Shown here piece by piece: positions 1 through 7,913 of a stretch of 15,262 bases of DNA. Position numbers and translations under genes: made by a program. The notes under the pieces were generated by a model. The model was not told the origin of the DNA. It saw only the letters and a list, made by a program, of their open reading frames with translations, and ran no database searches. The first letter of the stretch is position 1; the number at the start of each line of letters is the position of its first letter. This DNA is from an uncultured Planctomycetales bacterium. GTDB taxonomy: Bacteria; Planctomycetota; Planctomycetia; Pirellulales; Thermoguttaceae. The DNA is taken from assembly GCA_937889015.1 (NCBI GenBank), contig CALARR010000307.1, positions 1-15,262 on the forward strand. The letters run 5' to 3'.

Positions 1-63
1 CCGGATTACTTCGGCCACGTCGGCGCCAGCCAGAACCCGCCCCGGGTGGGCGCGGGAGCTTAG
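1..63 (+). CDS. 3' end of an unidentified gene cut by the left edge
   Basis: Reading from base 1 gives 20 sense codons followed by TAG at 61-63. The translated end contains Asp-Tyr-Phe-Gly near its start and Pro-Pro-Arg-Val-Gly-Ala before the stop. That resembles the last strand of right-handed parallel beta-helix proteins, which often end in a D-x-x-G...VGA pattern, and such a protein would suit a sugar-degradation neighbourhood. The stretch is very short, so an open frame of this length could also arise by chance. The family suggestion is inference only. Confidence 0.35.
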   Translation, partial: PDYFGHVGASQNPPRVGAGA

Positions 64-75
64 AGCCCATCGCAG

Positions 76-140
76 AACTATCCCAACCACGTCGAGCGGC
101 CCGGCGCGCTGAAGTCGTCGACAGGTTCTGGGACCGGTTC
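76..140 (+). repeat. Dispersed palindromic repeat, copy 1
   Basis: This copy shares CCACGTCG, GCGGCCC and CGACAGGTTCTGGGACCGG with the reverse complement of the copy at 14871-14949. The two match base for base over the last 20 or so positions. It also keeps the CTATCCCA block but lacks about ten bases that follow it in the other copy. It lies just after the TAG that ends the left-edge frame, an intergenic position like that of the other copies. Confidence 0.75.
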
Positions 141-314
141 CAAAGCACGGCGACCTGCTGCGCACCGCATGAGCGACCTTGCTTGCGCGGCACGGGCCCC
201 TGCCCTCTTGTAAGGCGCGTGGCTCCGCGGAAGAGACATCGTGCCGCAACCACACCTGCCGCGCGAGAAGGCCGGCGCGCCGACCGGCCCAACGCCTGTT
301 GGCAATCCTCGCGC

Positions 315-342
315 TTGCATGTGCGCGCAGCCCTGCTACCAT
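315..342 (+). promoter_or_regulatory. Weak candidate promoter for the large hydrolase gene
   Basis: TTGCAT (315-320) and TACCAT (337-342) are separated by 16 bases, an acceptable sigma-70-like arrangement. The bases GCTACCATG around the second box resemble the GCTATAATG and GCTATACTG boxes seen upstream of two other genes in this window. It lies about 110 bases before the chosen start codon. This is pattern recognition only. Confidence 0.3.
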
Positions 343-454
343 GAATGAGCAATCCCCCGCCAACCAAGGGAACCTTCCGCCCCGCCTGGCCGAAAGGCTC
401 CCCTTGCCTGCCCCAGAAGCCATGCAATTCGCCTCTCTCGTGGAGTCCGCACAA

Positions 455-3400
455 ATGAAGCGCGCCTGCCTGACCACGTTGCTTTGCCTGGCGATGCTCT
501 CACAATGGTCCGCGGCGGCCGCACCCGATCCGGCGTTGCGCCTTTGGCTGCCTCTGGACGAAGGTGCCGGCACGCTGGCCACCGATCGCTCTGCGAGCCA
601 ACTGGAGGCTGAACTGACCAACGTCCAGTGGGCCAAGGGCGATTTCGGCACGGCGGCCTATTTCACCGGCGACCAGGCCTTTGCCGACCTGCCGCCCGTG
701 CCCGATCTGAACGGCGCACAGCAGTGCACGATTTCGCTCTGGACGGTCTGGGAAGGCACCGGCCGCTATCCCAATCTGCTCACCACGCGTACCTGGAGCC
801 CGGGCGGCCTGATGCTCTTCGTCAACAACGACGCCTGCGCGTTCCGCCTGGGCCGTCCCGACCAGCGCGCTGGCGCATCCGGCAGCAGTTGGACCGAAAC
901 CAGTGTGCCGTTGCTGCGCAAGCTTCCCCTGCAGCAGTGGACGCATGTCTGTGCCGTATTCGTCCTGCCCCAGATCACCACCTACGTGAACGGCAAGGCC
1001 GTGGGCCAAGGCAAGTGGGACTATCCCATCCAGGCCGACGGCCTGCGCATCGGCGCCTGGTCAAATAGGGTCAGCCACAAGGGCCTCATCAGCGACGTGC
1101 GGATCTACTCCCGCGCCCTCACGCCGGCCGAGGTCGCCACGTTGGCTCAGGATTCCGCGCGAACCAGCGCCGCCTACACGCTGCTCGATGAATCCAAGAC
1201 GCCCCCGGCGCTGGCCGCGACCTTCGCCACCGATCACGCCGCGCTCGCCATCGATGTGCGCGGCCGAGCCGTCTCGCTGCGCAGCAAGCTCTCTGGCCGG
1301 GAACTGTTGGAGCGTCCCCAGGAAATGCTCTCCGCCCGGCTGCAGAACGGCCGCACGATCGTGGCGCGCAAGGCCTCGCTCCAAGGCGATGAGTTGACTT
1401 TCGAGTTCTCGCACCGGCAGGGCGCGGCCGCCTTGGCCGTCAAAGCCCACAAGGACTTCCTCACCTTCACCGTCCGGTCGCTGACCGTGCCCGAGGTCGA
1501 ATCGCTCACCTTCTGCAACCTTGCGGTGGCAGCCACCAAGTATCGCGGGGCCATGGCCAACATGCTCTCGGACGACGAGGACGCCGTCTGCTTGCGCGGA
1601 TACGATTTGCCCGTGGAAATGGCCCTGGGCGGCAATCCGGTCGCACTCCGCGTGTCGACGACGGCCGCACATGGCGTCACCGGCTGGCGTGCCGGTCTGG
1701 CCGCCGGGCCCAAGCCGCAGATGCCGGCCATGCTCCGCGCCATGGCCGCCGACGCCGGCGTGCCCCTCTCCAAGCTGGGCGGCCCGTGGTCCTTGGGGGC
1801 AGAAACCAACCGCGGCTCCTATCTGTTCGCCGACCTCTCGCACGCGTCGGTCGATGATTGGATCGACCTGGCGCGCCGCGGCGGGTTCACGCACATCCAC
1901 CTGCACGGTTGGTGGGAGACCCTCGGCCATTATGACGTCAAAAAGGCCCTCTTCCCCAACGGCCTCCAGGACATGCAGGACGCAGTCGCCCGGATCCATG
2001 CGGCCGGCCTCAAGGCGGGCATCCACACGCTCACCGCCTGCATCAGCCCGCGCGACCCCTGGGTCACGCCCGAACCCAGCGCGCACCTGCTCGCCGACGC
2101 CACCTACACCCTCGCCCGCCCCCTCACGCCCACCGATACCGTGATCTACGTGCGCGAAAAACCCTCCGACCGCCACGATGTCATTTTCAGCTACTCGGGC
2201 AACGGCAATGCGATTCGCATTGGCGGCGAGATCATCCAATACGCCGAAATCTCGCGTGAGCTGCCCTTTGCCTTCGCCAAATGCCAGCGCGGCGCCTTCA
2301 AGACCCGCCCTGCTTCCCATGCCGAGGGCGACCGCGCCGACTACCTGCAGCAGCGTTACATCGCCTTCTATCCCCAGCCGGGCTCGCCGCTTGCCGACGA
2401 CCTGGCAGATCACATCGCCGCTGTTTTCAACACCTGCCGCATCGACCAGATCTACTTCGACGGTTCGGAAGGCATGCGCAGCCGCTACGGCATCGACTTC
2501 ATGCGGCACGCGATCTTCAAACGACTGCAGGGCGAAGTGTTGGTCGAGGCCAGTTGCCACGGGGCGCACAACTGGTGGTTCCACTCGCGCGTCGGCGCGT
2601 GGGACCACCCCGTCTGGGCCGCCAAACGATTCCACGACCTGCACATCGCTTCGGCGGCCAGGTCTCGTGTTACCGATCTGCTCGAACCACAGTTGGGCTG
2701 GTGGGCCCCGCGCAGACCGTCCCCTCAGGCGCGCGGTCACTTCCTCGACGAGATGGAGTACTTTGCCGCCAAGAATCTCGGCCTCGGCGCGGCCATGTCC
2801 ATCCAAGGCGTGAACGTCTCGCGCCAACCGCTCGACTTTCACACCCTGAAGCAGATCACGGCCCTCGGCTGGTACGAACGCCTGCGCCTGGCACGCTACT
2901 TCGACGCCGCCACGATCGCGCGCGTCGCCGTGCCCGGCGACGACTTCCGCCTGCGCCAGGCCCCCGACGGCCGCTGGCAGTTCACCCCCGTCCGCATGAC
3001 CGCGCATCGCGTCAGCGGCCTGGACAACGGCTCCGAATCCTGGACCAGCGACCATCCCTTCGCCCAACAACCGCTGGCGGCACGCATCGAGGCCCTGTAC
3101 AGCGTGGCCCCCTACGACAGTCCCCAGACCGTGACCGAGCAACGGCCCAAGGAAACGCAGAAGCCGAGCCACGCGAAAGTCGGCTCCACATCCGCCTGTA
3201 TATCCGATTTCGCCGACCTCGCCACATTCCGCTCCACGACCAGCTCCGCCGCTATATCCCTGGAACTCCAGGCAGCCCCCGGCGACTCGCCCACGGGCGG
3301 CCGCAACCTGTGCCTCCGCGCCGCCAACAAGAGCGACTCACGGCGCGGCGCCTGGGCGCGCGCACGCCTCGCCTTTCCGGCCCCCTACCGTGATCTCGCC

Positions 3401-4441
3401 GGAGCGGGCGCGGTGGGCGTCTGGGTCAAAGGCGATGGAAAAGGCGCGCTGCTGAATATCCAGCTCGGCACTCCGCGCGAATACTCGGCCGCCCTCTCCG
3501 ACCACTATGTCACTCTCGACTTCACCGGCTGGCGCTACGTGGAACTCCTCTTCCGCGAGCGCGACGTGGAACGCATGAACGACTACCAATGGCCCTACGC
3601 GACCGGCTACAGCCTCTATCGTAACCGGCTCGACACGGCCCACATCTCCGAACTCAACCTTTACCTCAACGACTTGCCGGCCGGTGAGACAGAGGTCGTC
3701 CTCGGCCCCATCAAGGCATTGGCCGTTCAGCCCACCGAACTGAAGAACCCCGCCCTGAACCTCAACGGCCGCACGCTCGTCATTCCGGTGACCCTCAAGT
3801 CGGGCCAGTTCTTGGAACTCGAACCGTCGGGCCAGTGCCTGCACTACGACGAGAAGGGCGATCGGCTGGCAATCCTCCGTCCGGTCCCTCTGGCAGACTG
3901 GCCCGCGCTCCAGTCGGGCCAGAACCGCGTTTCCTTCGCCTGCGACAAGCCGCCTGCCGGCAGCGCTCGCGCCGAGGTGACCCTGATCTCATCCGACGCT
4001 CCGTTTGGCGAGTCCAACCCGCACACCCAGATTGGCTGGGACTGCCTGGCGCGCGAATACGAGATGCCCCGCTTGATCACCGCGGCCGAAGGCGAGCGCC
4101 ACGCCTGGGATCTCTTCGTCCGGCCCGAGGAGCAAGCCCGACTGGAAATCGAACTTGCGGGAACCCTGGACACGCCGCTACTGACGATCAATGACCAGGA
4201 CCTCCGTTTCCCCGTCGCGATCCAGGCCGGCCAGAAGCTGGTCTGCCGTGCAGACCGGCACTGGGTGGTCACCGATTCCACTCGGGCCGTGCTCAGCCAA
4301 GGCGACCTGCCTCAGGCTCCCCCGGCCCTCAAGTCCGGCAGCAACCGCATTGTCCTGACTGGCCCGGTCTCCGATCGAGCCACGGTCAAACTCATCAAGG
4401 TCTACCAATCCGTCCAACCCGCTTCCCCGGCAGGCAAGTAG
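455..4441 (+). CDS. Secreted LamG and TIM-barrel protein, probable glycoside hydrolase (1328 aa)
   Basis: Start ATG at 455 is chosen because it opens a clear signal peptide (Met-Lys-Arg, a Leu-rich core, Ala-Ala-Ala before residue 25) and has GGAG nine bases upstream; the open frame reaches back to 179 but that part looks non-coding. Residues about 25-232 form a LamG/concanavalin-like jelly roll, from LRLWLPLDEGAG to SDVRIYSRALTPAEV. Residues about 441-815 look like a TIM-barrel hydrolase: THIHLHGWWE, then IYFDGSEG with Asp669, then Glu698 in LVEASCHG. Asp669 and Glu698 are candidate catalytic acids by analogy with GH36/GH31-like barrels, which is inference. A beta-rich insert (IRIGGEIIQYAE to FKTRPASHAEGD) splits the barrel. 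The C-terminal third, including about 917-1088, looks like carbohydrate-binding beta-sandwich. The exact GH family and substrate are not recognisable. Its product would be exported and act on a polysaccharide or glycoconjugate outside the cytoplasm. Confidence 0.85.
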   Translation: MKRACLTTLLCLAMLSQWSAAAAPDPALRLWLPLDEGAGTLATDRSASQLEAELTNVQWAKGDFGTAAYFTGDQAFADLPPVPDLNGAQQCTISLWTVWEGTGRYPNLLTTRTWSPGGLMLFVNNDACAFRLGRPDQRAGASGSSWTETSVPLLRKLPLQQWTHVCAVFVLPQITTYVNGKAVGQGKWDYPIQADGLRIGAWSNRVSHKGLISDVRIYSRALTPAEVATLAQDSARTSAAYTLLDESKTPPALAATFATDHAALAIDVRGRAVSLRSKLSGRELLERPQEMLSARLQNGRTIVARKASLQGDELTFEFSHRQGAAALAVKAHKDFLTFTVRSLTVPEVESLTFCNLAVAATKYRGAMANMLSDDEDAVCLRGYDLPVEMALGGNPVALRVSTTAAHGVTGWRAGLAAGPKPQMPAMLRAMAADAGVPLSKLGGPWSLGAETNRGSYLFADLSHASVDDWIDLARRGGFTHIHLHGWWETLGHYDVKKALFPNGLQDMQDAVARIHAAGLKAGIHTLTACISPRDPWVTPEPSAHLLADATYTLARPLTPTDTVIYVREKPSDRHDVIFSYSGNGNAIRIGGEIIQYAEISRELPFAFAKCQRGAFKTRPASHAEGDRADYLQQRYIAFYPQPGSPLADDLADHIAAVFNTCRIDQIYFDGSEGMRSRYGIDFMRHAIFKRLQGEVLVEASCHGAHNWWFHSRVGAWDHPVWAAKRFHDLHIASAARSRVTDLLEPQLGWWAPRRPSPQARGHFLDEMEYFAAKNLGLGAAMSIQGVNVSRQPLDFHTLKQITALGWYERLRLARYFDAATIARVAVPGDDFRLRQAPDGRWQFTPVRMTAHRVSGLDNGSESWTSDHPFAQQPLAARIEALYSVAPYDSPQTVTEQRPKETQKPSHAKVGSTSACISDFADLATFRSTTSSAAISLELQAAPGDSPTGGRNLCLRAANKSDSRRGAWARARLAFPAPYRDLAGAGAVGVWVKGDGKGALLNIQLGTPREYSAALSDHYVTLDFTGWRYVELLFRERDVERMNDYQWPYATGYSLYRNRLDTAHISELNLYLNDLPAGETEVVLGPIKALAVQPTELKNPALNLNGRTLVIPVTLKSGQFLELEPSGQCLHYDEKGDRLAILRPVPLADWPALQSGQNRVSFACDKPPAGSARAEVTLISSDAPFGESNPHTQIGWDCLAREYEMPRLITAAEGERHAWDLFVRPEEQARLEIELAGTLDTPLLTINDQDLRFPVAIQAGQKLVCRADRHWVVTDSTRAVLSQGDLPQAPPALKSGSNRIVLTGPVSDRATVKLIKVYQSVQPASPAGK

Positions 4442-4504
4442 CCGCGAGGCGCAAGAATAGAGGTTGTGGGTAGGGACGGTCGAGTGTTTTCCGCCGCAGG
4501 ATGG

Positions 4505-4540
4505 CACCGATAGCGGAGCTATCGGTGTGCCGTCAGGCAC
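4505..4540. repeat. Double hairpin downstream of the hydrolase gene
   Basis: A perfect 10-bp stem (CACCGATAGC, 4505-4514, with GCTATCGGTG, 4518-4527) closes a three-base loop. A second 5-bp stem, GTGCC with GGCAC (4527-4531 and 4536-4540), follows immediately and shares one base. No T-run follows on either strand, so a classical intrinsic terminator is not supported. It sits 64 bases past the hydrolase stop and at the broken end of the minus-strand fragment, so it may be a repeat element or a bidirectional transcript end. Confidence 0.6.
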
Positions 4541-4579
4541 AGGAGGCGGTCCGCAGAGCCAACGAATCGGCCCGCCAAC

Positions 4580-4951
4580 GCGCCGCTCCAGTTCGCGCAG
4601 GGCCCGTTCGCAGGCCGGCATGATCGCCCCGTGAAAGGGGACCAGGATCACGCACTTGCGCGGGTCCAGGGGATGGTGTGTCGTGCGGCTCGCCTGGGGC
4701 CGGGCGGGGCGGTCCGGCCGTGGTGGCACGTGTACGCCCACGGCCAGGACCTGCTTTTCCGGGGCGATGCCCGCAAAATCCAGCACCGCGCGCTGTCCGG
4801 CCTCGCTGTTGAGCGTGGCGTGCATGTCCACCAGCCGGAAGTGCTGCGGGAATCGAGCGGCCAGTTCCTGGGCCCGGCCGTAGTATTCGTCCCAATAGCG
4901 GCCCAGTCCCTCCTGGCGGTCCTGGGTATCGTATTGGGGAAAGGTGCGCGT
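4580..4951 (-). pseudogene. Remnant resembling a sulfotransferase tail joined to a glycosyltransferase head
   Basis: Read on the minus strand, in the same frame as the LRR fragment upstream and just past its TGA, the sequence gives protein-like text: RTFPQYDTQDRQEGLGRYWD, then FPQHFRLVDMHATLNSEAGQ and VLDFAGI, then KCVILVPFHGAIMPACERAL and RELERR. The first part resembles the C-terminal end of sulfotransferase-like proteins (ELAARFP...LN.EAG...FAGI). The last part resembles the N-terminal strand and helix of a glycosyltransferase-like protein. The resemblance stops abruptly near 4580, next to the double hairpin, and no full-length domain is present. There is no start codon with a ribosome site at the right place. 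I read it as decayed gene debris; the family assignments come from memory of such proteins and are uncertain. Confidence 0.4.
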
Positions 4952-5275
4952 TCAGAGCGGGTCGTGGTGCCAGCCGTGCGCCGGCTGCCGGGCGCAATGG
5001 TTGATGGCCAGGAGGTCGGCCAATCCAGCGTCGGTGATGCGGGTCCGCGCAAGGTTCAATAGCCGCAGCTTCTCGAACGCTGAGAGAATTGCCAAGTCGG
5101 AGTCTTGCGCGTTGGAGTAACTGAGGGTGACCGCCGTGACGGCGTCGTCTTGCGACGGACGCATGACCACGGCTTCGCCACCCAATTCACGGATCTTCGC
5201 GATGTTCGGGTCACCGGCTCGTGAACAGCCCGTTAAGATGAAAAGCAAGAGAACCAATTCGGCTCGTAGACGCAT
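4952..5275 (-). pseudogene. Truncated leucine-rich-repeat lipoprotein (107 aa)
   Basis: ATG at 5275 opens a lipoprotein signal, with Leu-Thr-Gly-Cys and the lipidated Cys at residue 17. Residues about 47-88 read as the beginning of an LRR domain of the planctomycete type (AVTAVTLSYSNAQDSDLAIL, then LRLLNLARTRITDAGLADL). The LRR pattern breaks off around residue 90, and a short unrelated tail runs to TGA at 4952-4954. Intact proteins of this kind carry several repeats. The tail matches the frame and style of the downstream sulfotransferase-like remnant, so the gene seems to have been fused into debris and then interrupted. A weak purine-rich site (GAGAAG) precedes the start. It is co-directional with the GH43-like gene, 113 bases downstream of it. 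It might still be expressed as a short lipoprotein. Confidence 0.5.
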
Positions 5276-5312
5276 GACGGCTTCTCAATGTATTGGGTCC
5301 TGCATAGCGAAT

Positions 5313-5343
5313 GAACCGAGGGAGATCATCGGGAGCTCGGTTC
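5313..5343 (-). terminator. Inverted repeat between the GH43-like and LRR genes
   Basis: GAACCGAG (5313-5320) pairs perfectly with CTCGGTTC (5336-5343) across a 15-base loop. It lies 46 bases beyond the GH43-like stop codon on the minus strand. There is no T-run, so it could be a weak terminator, an RNA-processing site or chance. Confidence 0.3.
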
Positions 5344-5388
5344 CTTCGGCCTTCCGTTGGTTGGCCGGGGCCATTAACAATGCAGAGA

Positions 5389-6462
5389 TCAATCAAGACC
5401 GCGCCAAGAGCTGATGTCCCAGCGTTTCAGGTAGTGCATTTCGAAATTGTCCGGTGACGTGAACTTCAGAGGCAGCCAGATGTGGGAGCTCCCCGCCATG
5501 TTCCGCAGATTCCACCGGTCCCCCATGTAGACAAATGTGCCGGGTTTGTGGCGGATCTCGAAGACAAAGGTCGGCTGGGAATTGAAGGTGGCGCCGGTGT
5601 CGTCTCCGCGGCAGAAGTCTCCGAGATCCGTGTAGGGGCCAAAAACAGCTTTGGCGCGATGCACTCTGGCGGGATTGGGTTTCCAGCCGCTAACCCCGGA
5701 GGTGATAAGAAAATAGTAGCCATTGTGTTTGAACATAGCCGGTGCCTCGCGTGCCTCCAGTCCTTCCAGAGGACGCACTTGCCGACAAGACCGATAGTCG
5801 TCGGAGAGTTCCGCCATGTAGAGCCGACGGCGCAGCGACCGGTCTTTCGGGTAGGTGTCGAAGATGAAGTACGCCTTGGCGTCTTCGTCCTGGAAGAGGG
5901 TGCAATCCTTGACGGTCATGTTCGGCCCAAGGGGGCGCTGAATGCCGCACCACTGGTACTGGCCATTGATGGCATCGCAAACGGCCACCCCCGCATCCGC
6001 GGTCCCCTCCTCCACTCCATGGGCGCCTGGAAATCTCACATAATGACACCAGAGAACGTATTTCCTGGCGCGGGGGTTGAAGACAATTTTGCTTCTGGCA
6101 AAACGCAACGGACCCTTCAGCTCCCCCTCGTTCCGGCAAGAAAGGACAATTCCTTCATTCCGCCATTTGATCAAGTCACTGGAGCTGTACATGGCAACGC
6201 CTCGTTCGGTGGCGCTGCCCATATCGGCCACCGCTTTCGGCGATAGGCACTGCCCATACCACCAGTATTTGCCTTCCGCGAAGATCACGCCGCCATGATG
6301 GGCCCCCACATGGACACCCTCGGTGTCGGGCCGTGCCGGGAACTCGTCAAGCGAGCCATTGCAGATCTCGGCGAGTGGGATACTGGGTTTCTCAGCACAC
6401 ATCGCGGACGACGGCGTGAGCAGCAGGGCGGTAAGGAGCGTGAGGGCGTGTTGTAGTCTCAT
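5389..6462 (-). CDS. Secreted GH43-like five-bladed beta-propeller hydrolase (357 aa)
   Basis: The start ATG at 6462 has AGGA nine bases upstream and opens a signal peptide of about 23 residues ending near SSAMCA. The body matches the glycosyl hydrolase 43 fold, closest in style to the exo-beta-1,3-galactanase-like branch: AHHGGVIFAEGKYWWYGQ at 54-71, FARSKIVFNP at 121-130, VKDCTLFQDEDAKAYFIF at 184-201, then EAPAMFKHNGYYFLITSG at 239-256 and SQPTFV at 295-300. Glu239 sits where the general acid is expected. The Asp that serves as general base in most GH43 enzymes is not seen in blade 1, where the sequence is AHHGG; that branch is known to lack it. Likely role: release of sugars from galactan or arabinogalactan side chains outside the cytoplasm; the substrate is inference. 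Sampled lines are near 50-53% GC, well below its neighbours, which hints at later acquisition. Confidence 0.82.
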   Translation of the reverse strand: MRLQHALTLLTALLLTPSSAMCAEKPSIPLAEICNGSLDEFPARPDTEGVHVGAHHGGVIFAEGKYWWYGQCLSPKAVADMGSATERGVAMYSSSDLIKWRNEGIVLSCRNEGELKGPLRFARSKIVFNPRARKYVLWCHYVRFPGAHGVEEGTADAGVAVCDAINGQYQWCGIQRPLGPNMTVKDCTLFQDEDAKAYFIFDTYPKDRSLRRRLYMAELSDDYRSCRQVRPLEGLEAREAPAMFKHNGYYFLITSGVSGWKPNPARVHRAKAVFGPYTDLGDFCRGDDTGATFNSQPTFVFEIRHKPGTFVYMGDRWNLRNMAGSSHIWLPLKFTSPDNFEMHYLKRWDISSWRGLD

Positions 6463-6705
6463 GTGCTGTTTTCCTGTTGATGTTGCTCACCTCTTCTCCT
6501 CCGACAACAGCGAGGACATGCCCCCGATGTCCTTGACATTATCCGCTGTTCCGTATGAGATCCAGCAATCCGGCAGATGGGCAAATCGCTGGGGCCAGGC
6601 ACTTTCGTCTTTCCATAGGAGTCATAACCGGGGTAAGTCAAAACTGGGTCAGACCTCAATGGGACTTCCAGTGTAAGGAAGCGCCATTCAGTCCTGCCCC
6701 CTCTG
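6463..6705. other. Intergenic region upstream of the GH43-like gene
   Basis: No gene is supported in these 243 bases. On the minus strand, TTGCTG (6563-6568) and GATAAT (6538-6543) are 19 bases apart and could be a weak promoter for the GH43-like gene, about 75 bases from its start. The stretch AAAACTGGGTCAGACCTC (about 6641-6658) looks like an end or scar of a mobile element, because similar GGGTCAGACC strings are often found around small transposon remnants. No transposase is present. Confidence 0.4.
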
Positions 6706-7887
6706 TCACTCGGCGGCCAGCACTTCCTCCAGACGCTGGGCGGGACGACCAAAGCGCGCGCGGTATTCGCTCGCCGAGGGCTCGATCCGCGTCTTGAGCT
6801 TGACCGTGTGGTGCAGGGCAATGTCGGCCAGTCGGTGTTCGAGGAACGGATTGGCAAAACGCTCCAAGGTGGTTCGAGCGAACCCGGCTGGTTCTTCGGT
6901 CCGGTCTTCCAACAGGGGAACAATCTCCTCGAACAGAAGCGATTCGAGCCAGGGGCGGATGCGCGGATCTTCGACGGCCTGGCGGACCGTGACCAGGCCG
7001 AGCGGAAGGGCCTTGGCCACCAGGGCCGTGTGGGCCCCGTTGAGGATCCGCACTTTGCGAAGATAGTAGGGCCCAAGGTCGTCGACCCTGTGTACGGCCG
7101 GATGAGCCAGGAGCCGGTCGCCGCGCGCCTCCGCGGTTCGATCTGCGTGGCCGGCTTGGGCCGGCTGCGGTGGTGCGCTCACGGGCGATTGGGGGGCGGA
7201 CGGACCGTCGACACCCCAGAAGGCGAAGGGTTCGGCCACGGCGAACAAGGGATCGGACGCGGCCAGCGGGTCGTCTGCGGAAGGGGAGGAGACAATACGG
7301 TCGACGAGCGTGTTATGCCAGGTGCAGGCGGAGCGCAGCCACTCCAGAAAATCGCCCGACGACTGCCAGCGCGCGGCCTGTTCAAGCACGAGATCGCGCA
7401 GTTTGAGGCCGTTCTGCTCCAGCAATTCGCAGGGCAGGATCCGCACGCCACCCTGGCCGGCTTGGTAGCGGGCCTGGAGGAGCGTGAGGAGCTTGGCCGG
7501 AAAACTGCGCGGCGGGGCGCTGGTCGGTGCGTCACGGGCGTCGAGGGCGAATCCGGCCTCCGTGGTGTTGGAGACAATGACCTGCAGGTCGGGGCTGGCG
7601 GCCAGATCGAGCAGGGCCGGCCAATCGGCCGAGGCGGCCAGGGCCCGGCCGATGCTTTGCACCTCATCTACACGGTCGACGAGCGCGCCAGCGGCCAGCC
7701 CGCGCACGGCCACGTGATAGCGGCCCTGCTGCGACCACTGTGCGACTCGGCCGGCGCCGGTCGATTGGACGACCACGACCCGACCGGCTGGGCGCTCGGT
7801 TTGGTTCAGTTCGTGGGCGAAGAGGTCCACGAAGCAGCGGAGGAACTTGCCGGTTCCGAATTGGAGAATGGTCTCGGGTTGTGGCAT
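6706..7887 (-). CDS. uxaB: Tagaturonate reductase-like protein, mannitol dehydrogenase family (393 aa)
   Basis: This family interconverts keto-sugar acids and aldonates with NAD(H); UxaB reduces tagaturonate to altronate in galacturonate breakdown, in the cytoplasm. The N-terminal Rossmann motif is ILQFGTGKFLRCF (7-19), TWHNTLVDRIV (189-199) is typical of the family, and KVRILNGAH (278-286) is the family signature with its Lys, Asn and His intact. ATG at 7887 is preferred; a TTG two codons earlier (7893) is possible, and neither has a clear ribosome site. At 393 residues it is clearly shorter than the roughly 480 of enterobacterial UxaB. Between residues 228 and 264 it has an Ala/Pro-rich stretch (SAPQSPVSAPPQPAQAGHA) that looks like an inserted or expanded linker. 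It lies 26 bases after the HEAT gene, suggesting co-transcription. Substrate could instead be fructuronate or another hexuronate. Confidence 0.8.
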   Translation of the reverse strand: MPQPETILQFGTGKFLRCFVDLFAHELNQTERPAGRVVVVQSTGAGRVAQWSQQGRYHVAVRGLAAGALVDRVDEVQSIGRALAASADWPALLDLAASPDLQVIVSNTTEAGFALDARDAPTSAPPRSFPAKLLTLLQARYQAGQGGVRILPCELLEQNGLKLRDLVLEQAARWQSSGDFLEWLRSACTWHNTLVDRIVSSPSADDPLAASDPLFAVAEPFAFWGVDGPSAPQSPVSAPPQPAQAGHADRTAEARGDRLLAHPAVHRVDDLGPYYLRKVRILNGAHTALVAKALPLGLVTVRQAVEDPRIRPWLESLLFEEIVPLLEDRTEEPAGFARTTLERFANPFLEHRLADIALHHTVKLKTRIEPSASEYRARFGRPAQRLEEVLAAE

Positions 7888-7913
7888 GGTCAATGCGTGA
7901 GGAGTGCTGTTCG

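Larger units (their letters stand above)
64..454. other. Non-coding leader region upstream of the large hydrolase gene
   Basis: This 391-base stretch has no convincing gene. The hydrolase frame is open upstream of the chosen start, but that part reads as Arg/Ala-rich low-quality sequence with no signal peptide. The stretch holds a copy of the dispersed palindromic repeat near its left end (76-140) and a weak promoter-like pair around 315-342. Nothing else recognisable was seen. Confidence 0.6.

Noticed and set aside
179..454. N-terminal extension of the large hydrolase frame
   Set aside because: It is Arg/Ala-rich and would bury the signal peptide 92 residues inside the protein. The ATG at 455 has a good ribosome site.
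1061..3172. 703-codon open frame on the minus strand opposite the large hydrolase
   Set aside because: It lies wholly antisense to a gene with a signal peptide and recognisable domains. Its translation is Gly/Ala/Val/Arg-rich with no family motif, as expected for the shadow of a GC-rich gene.
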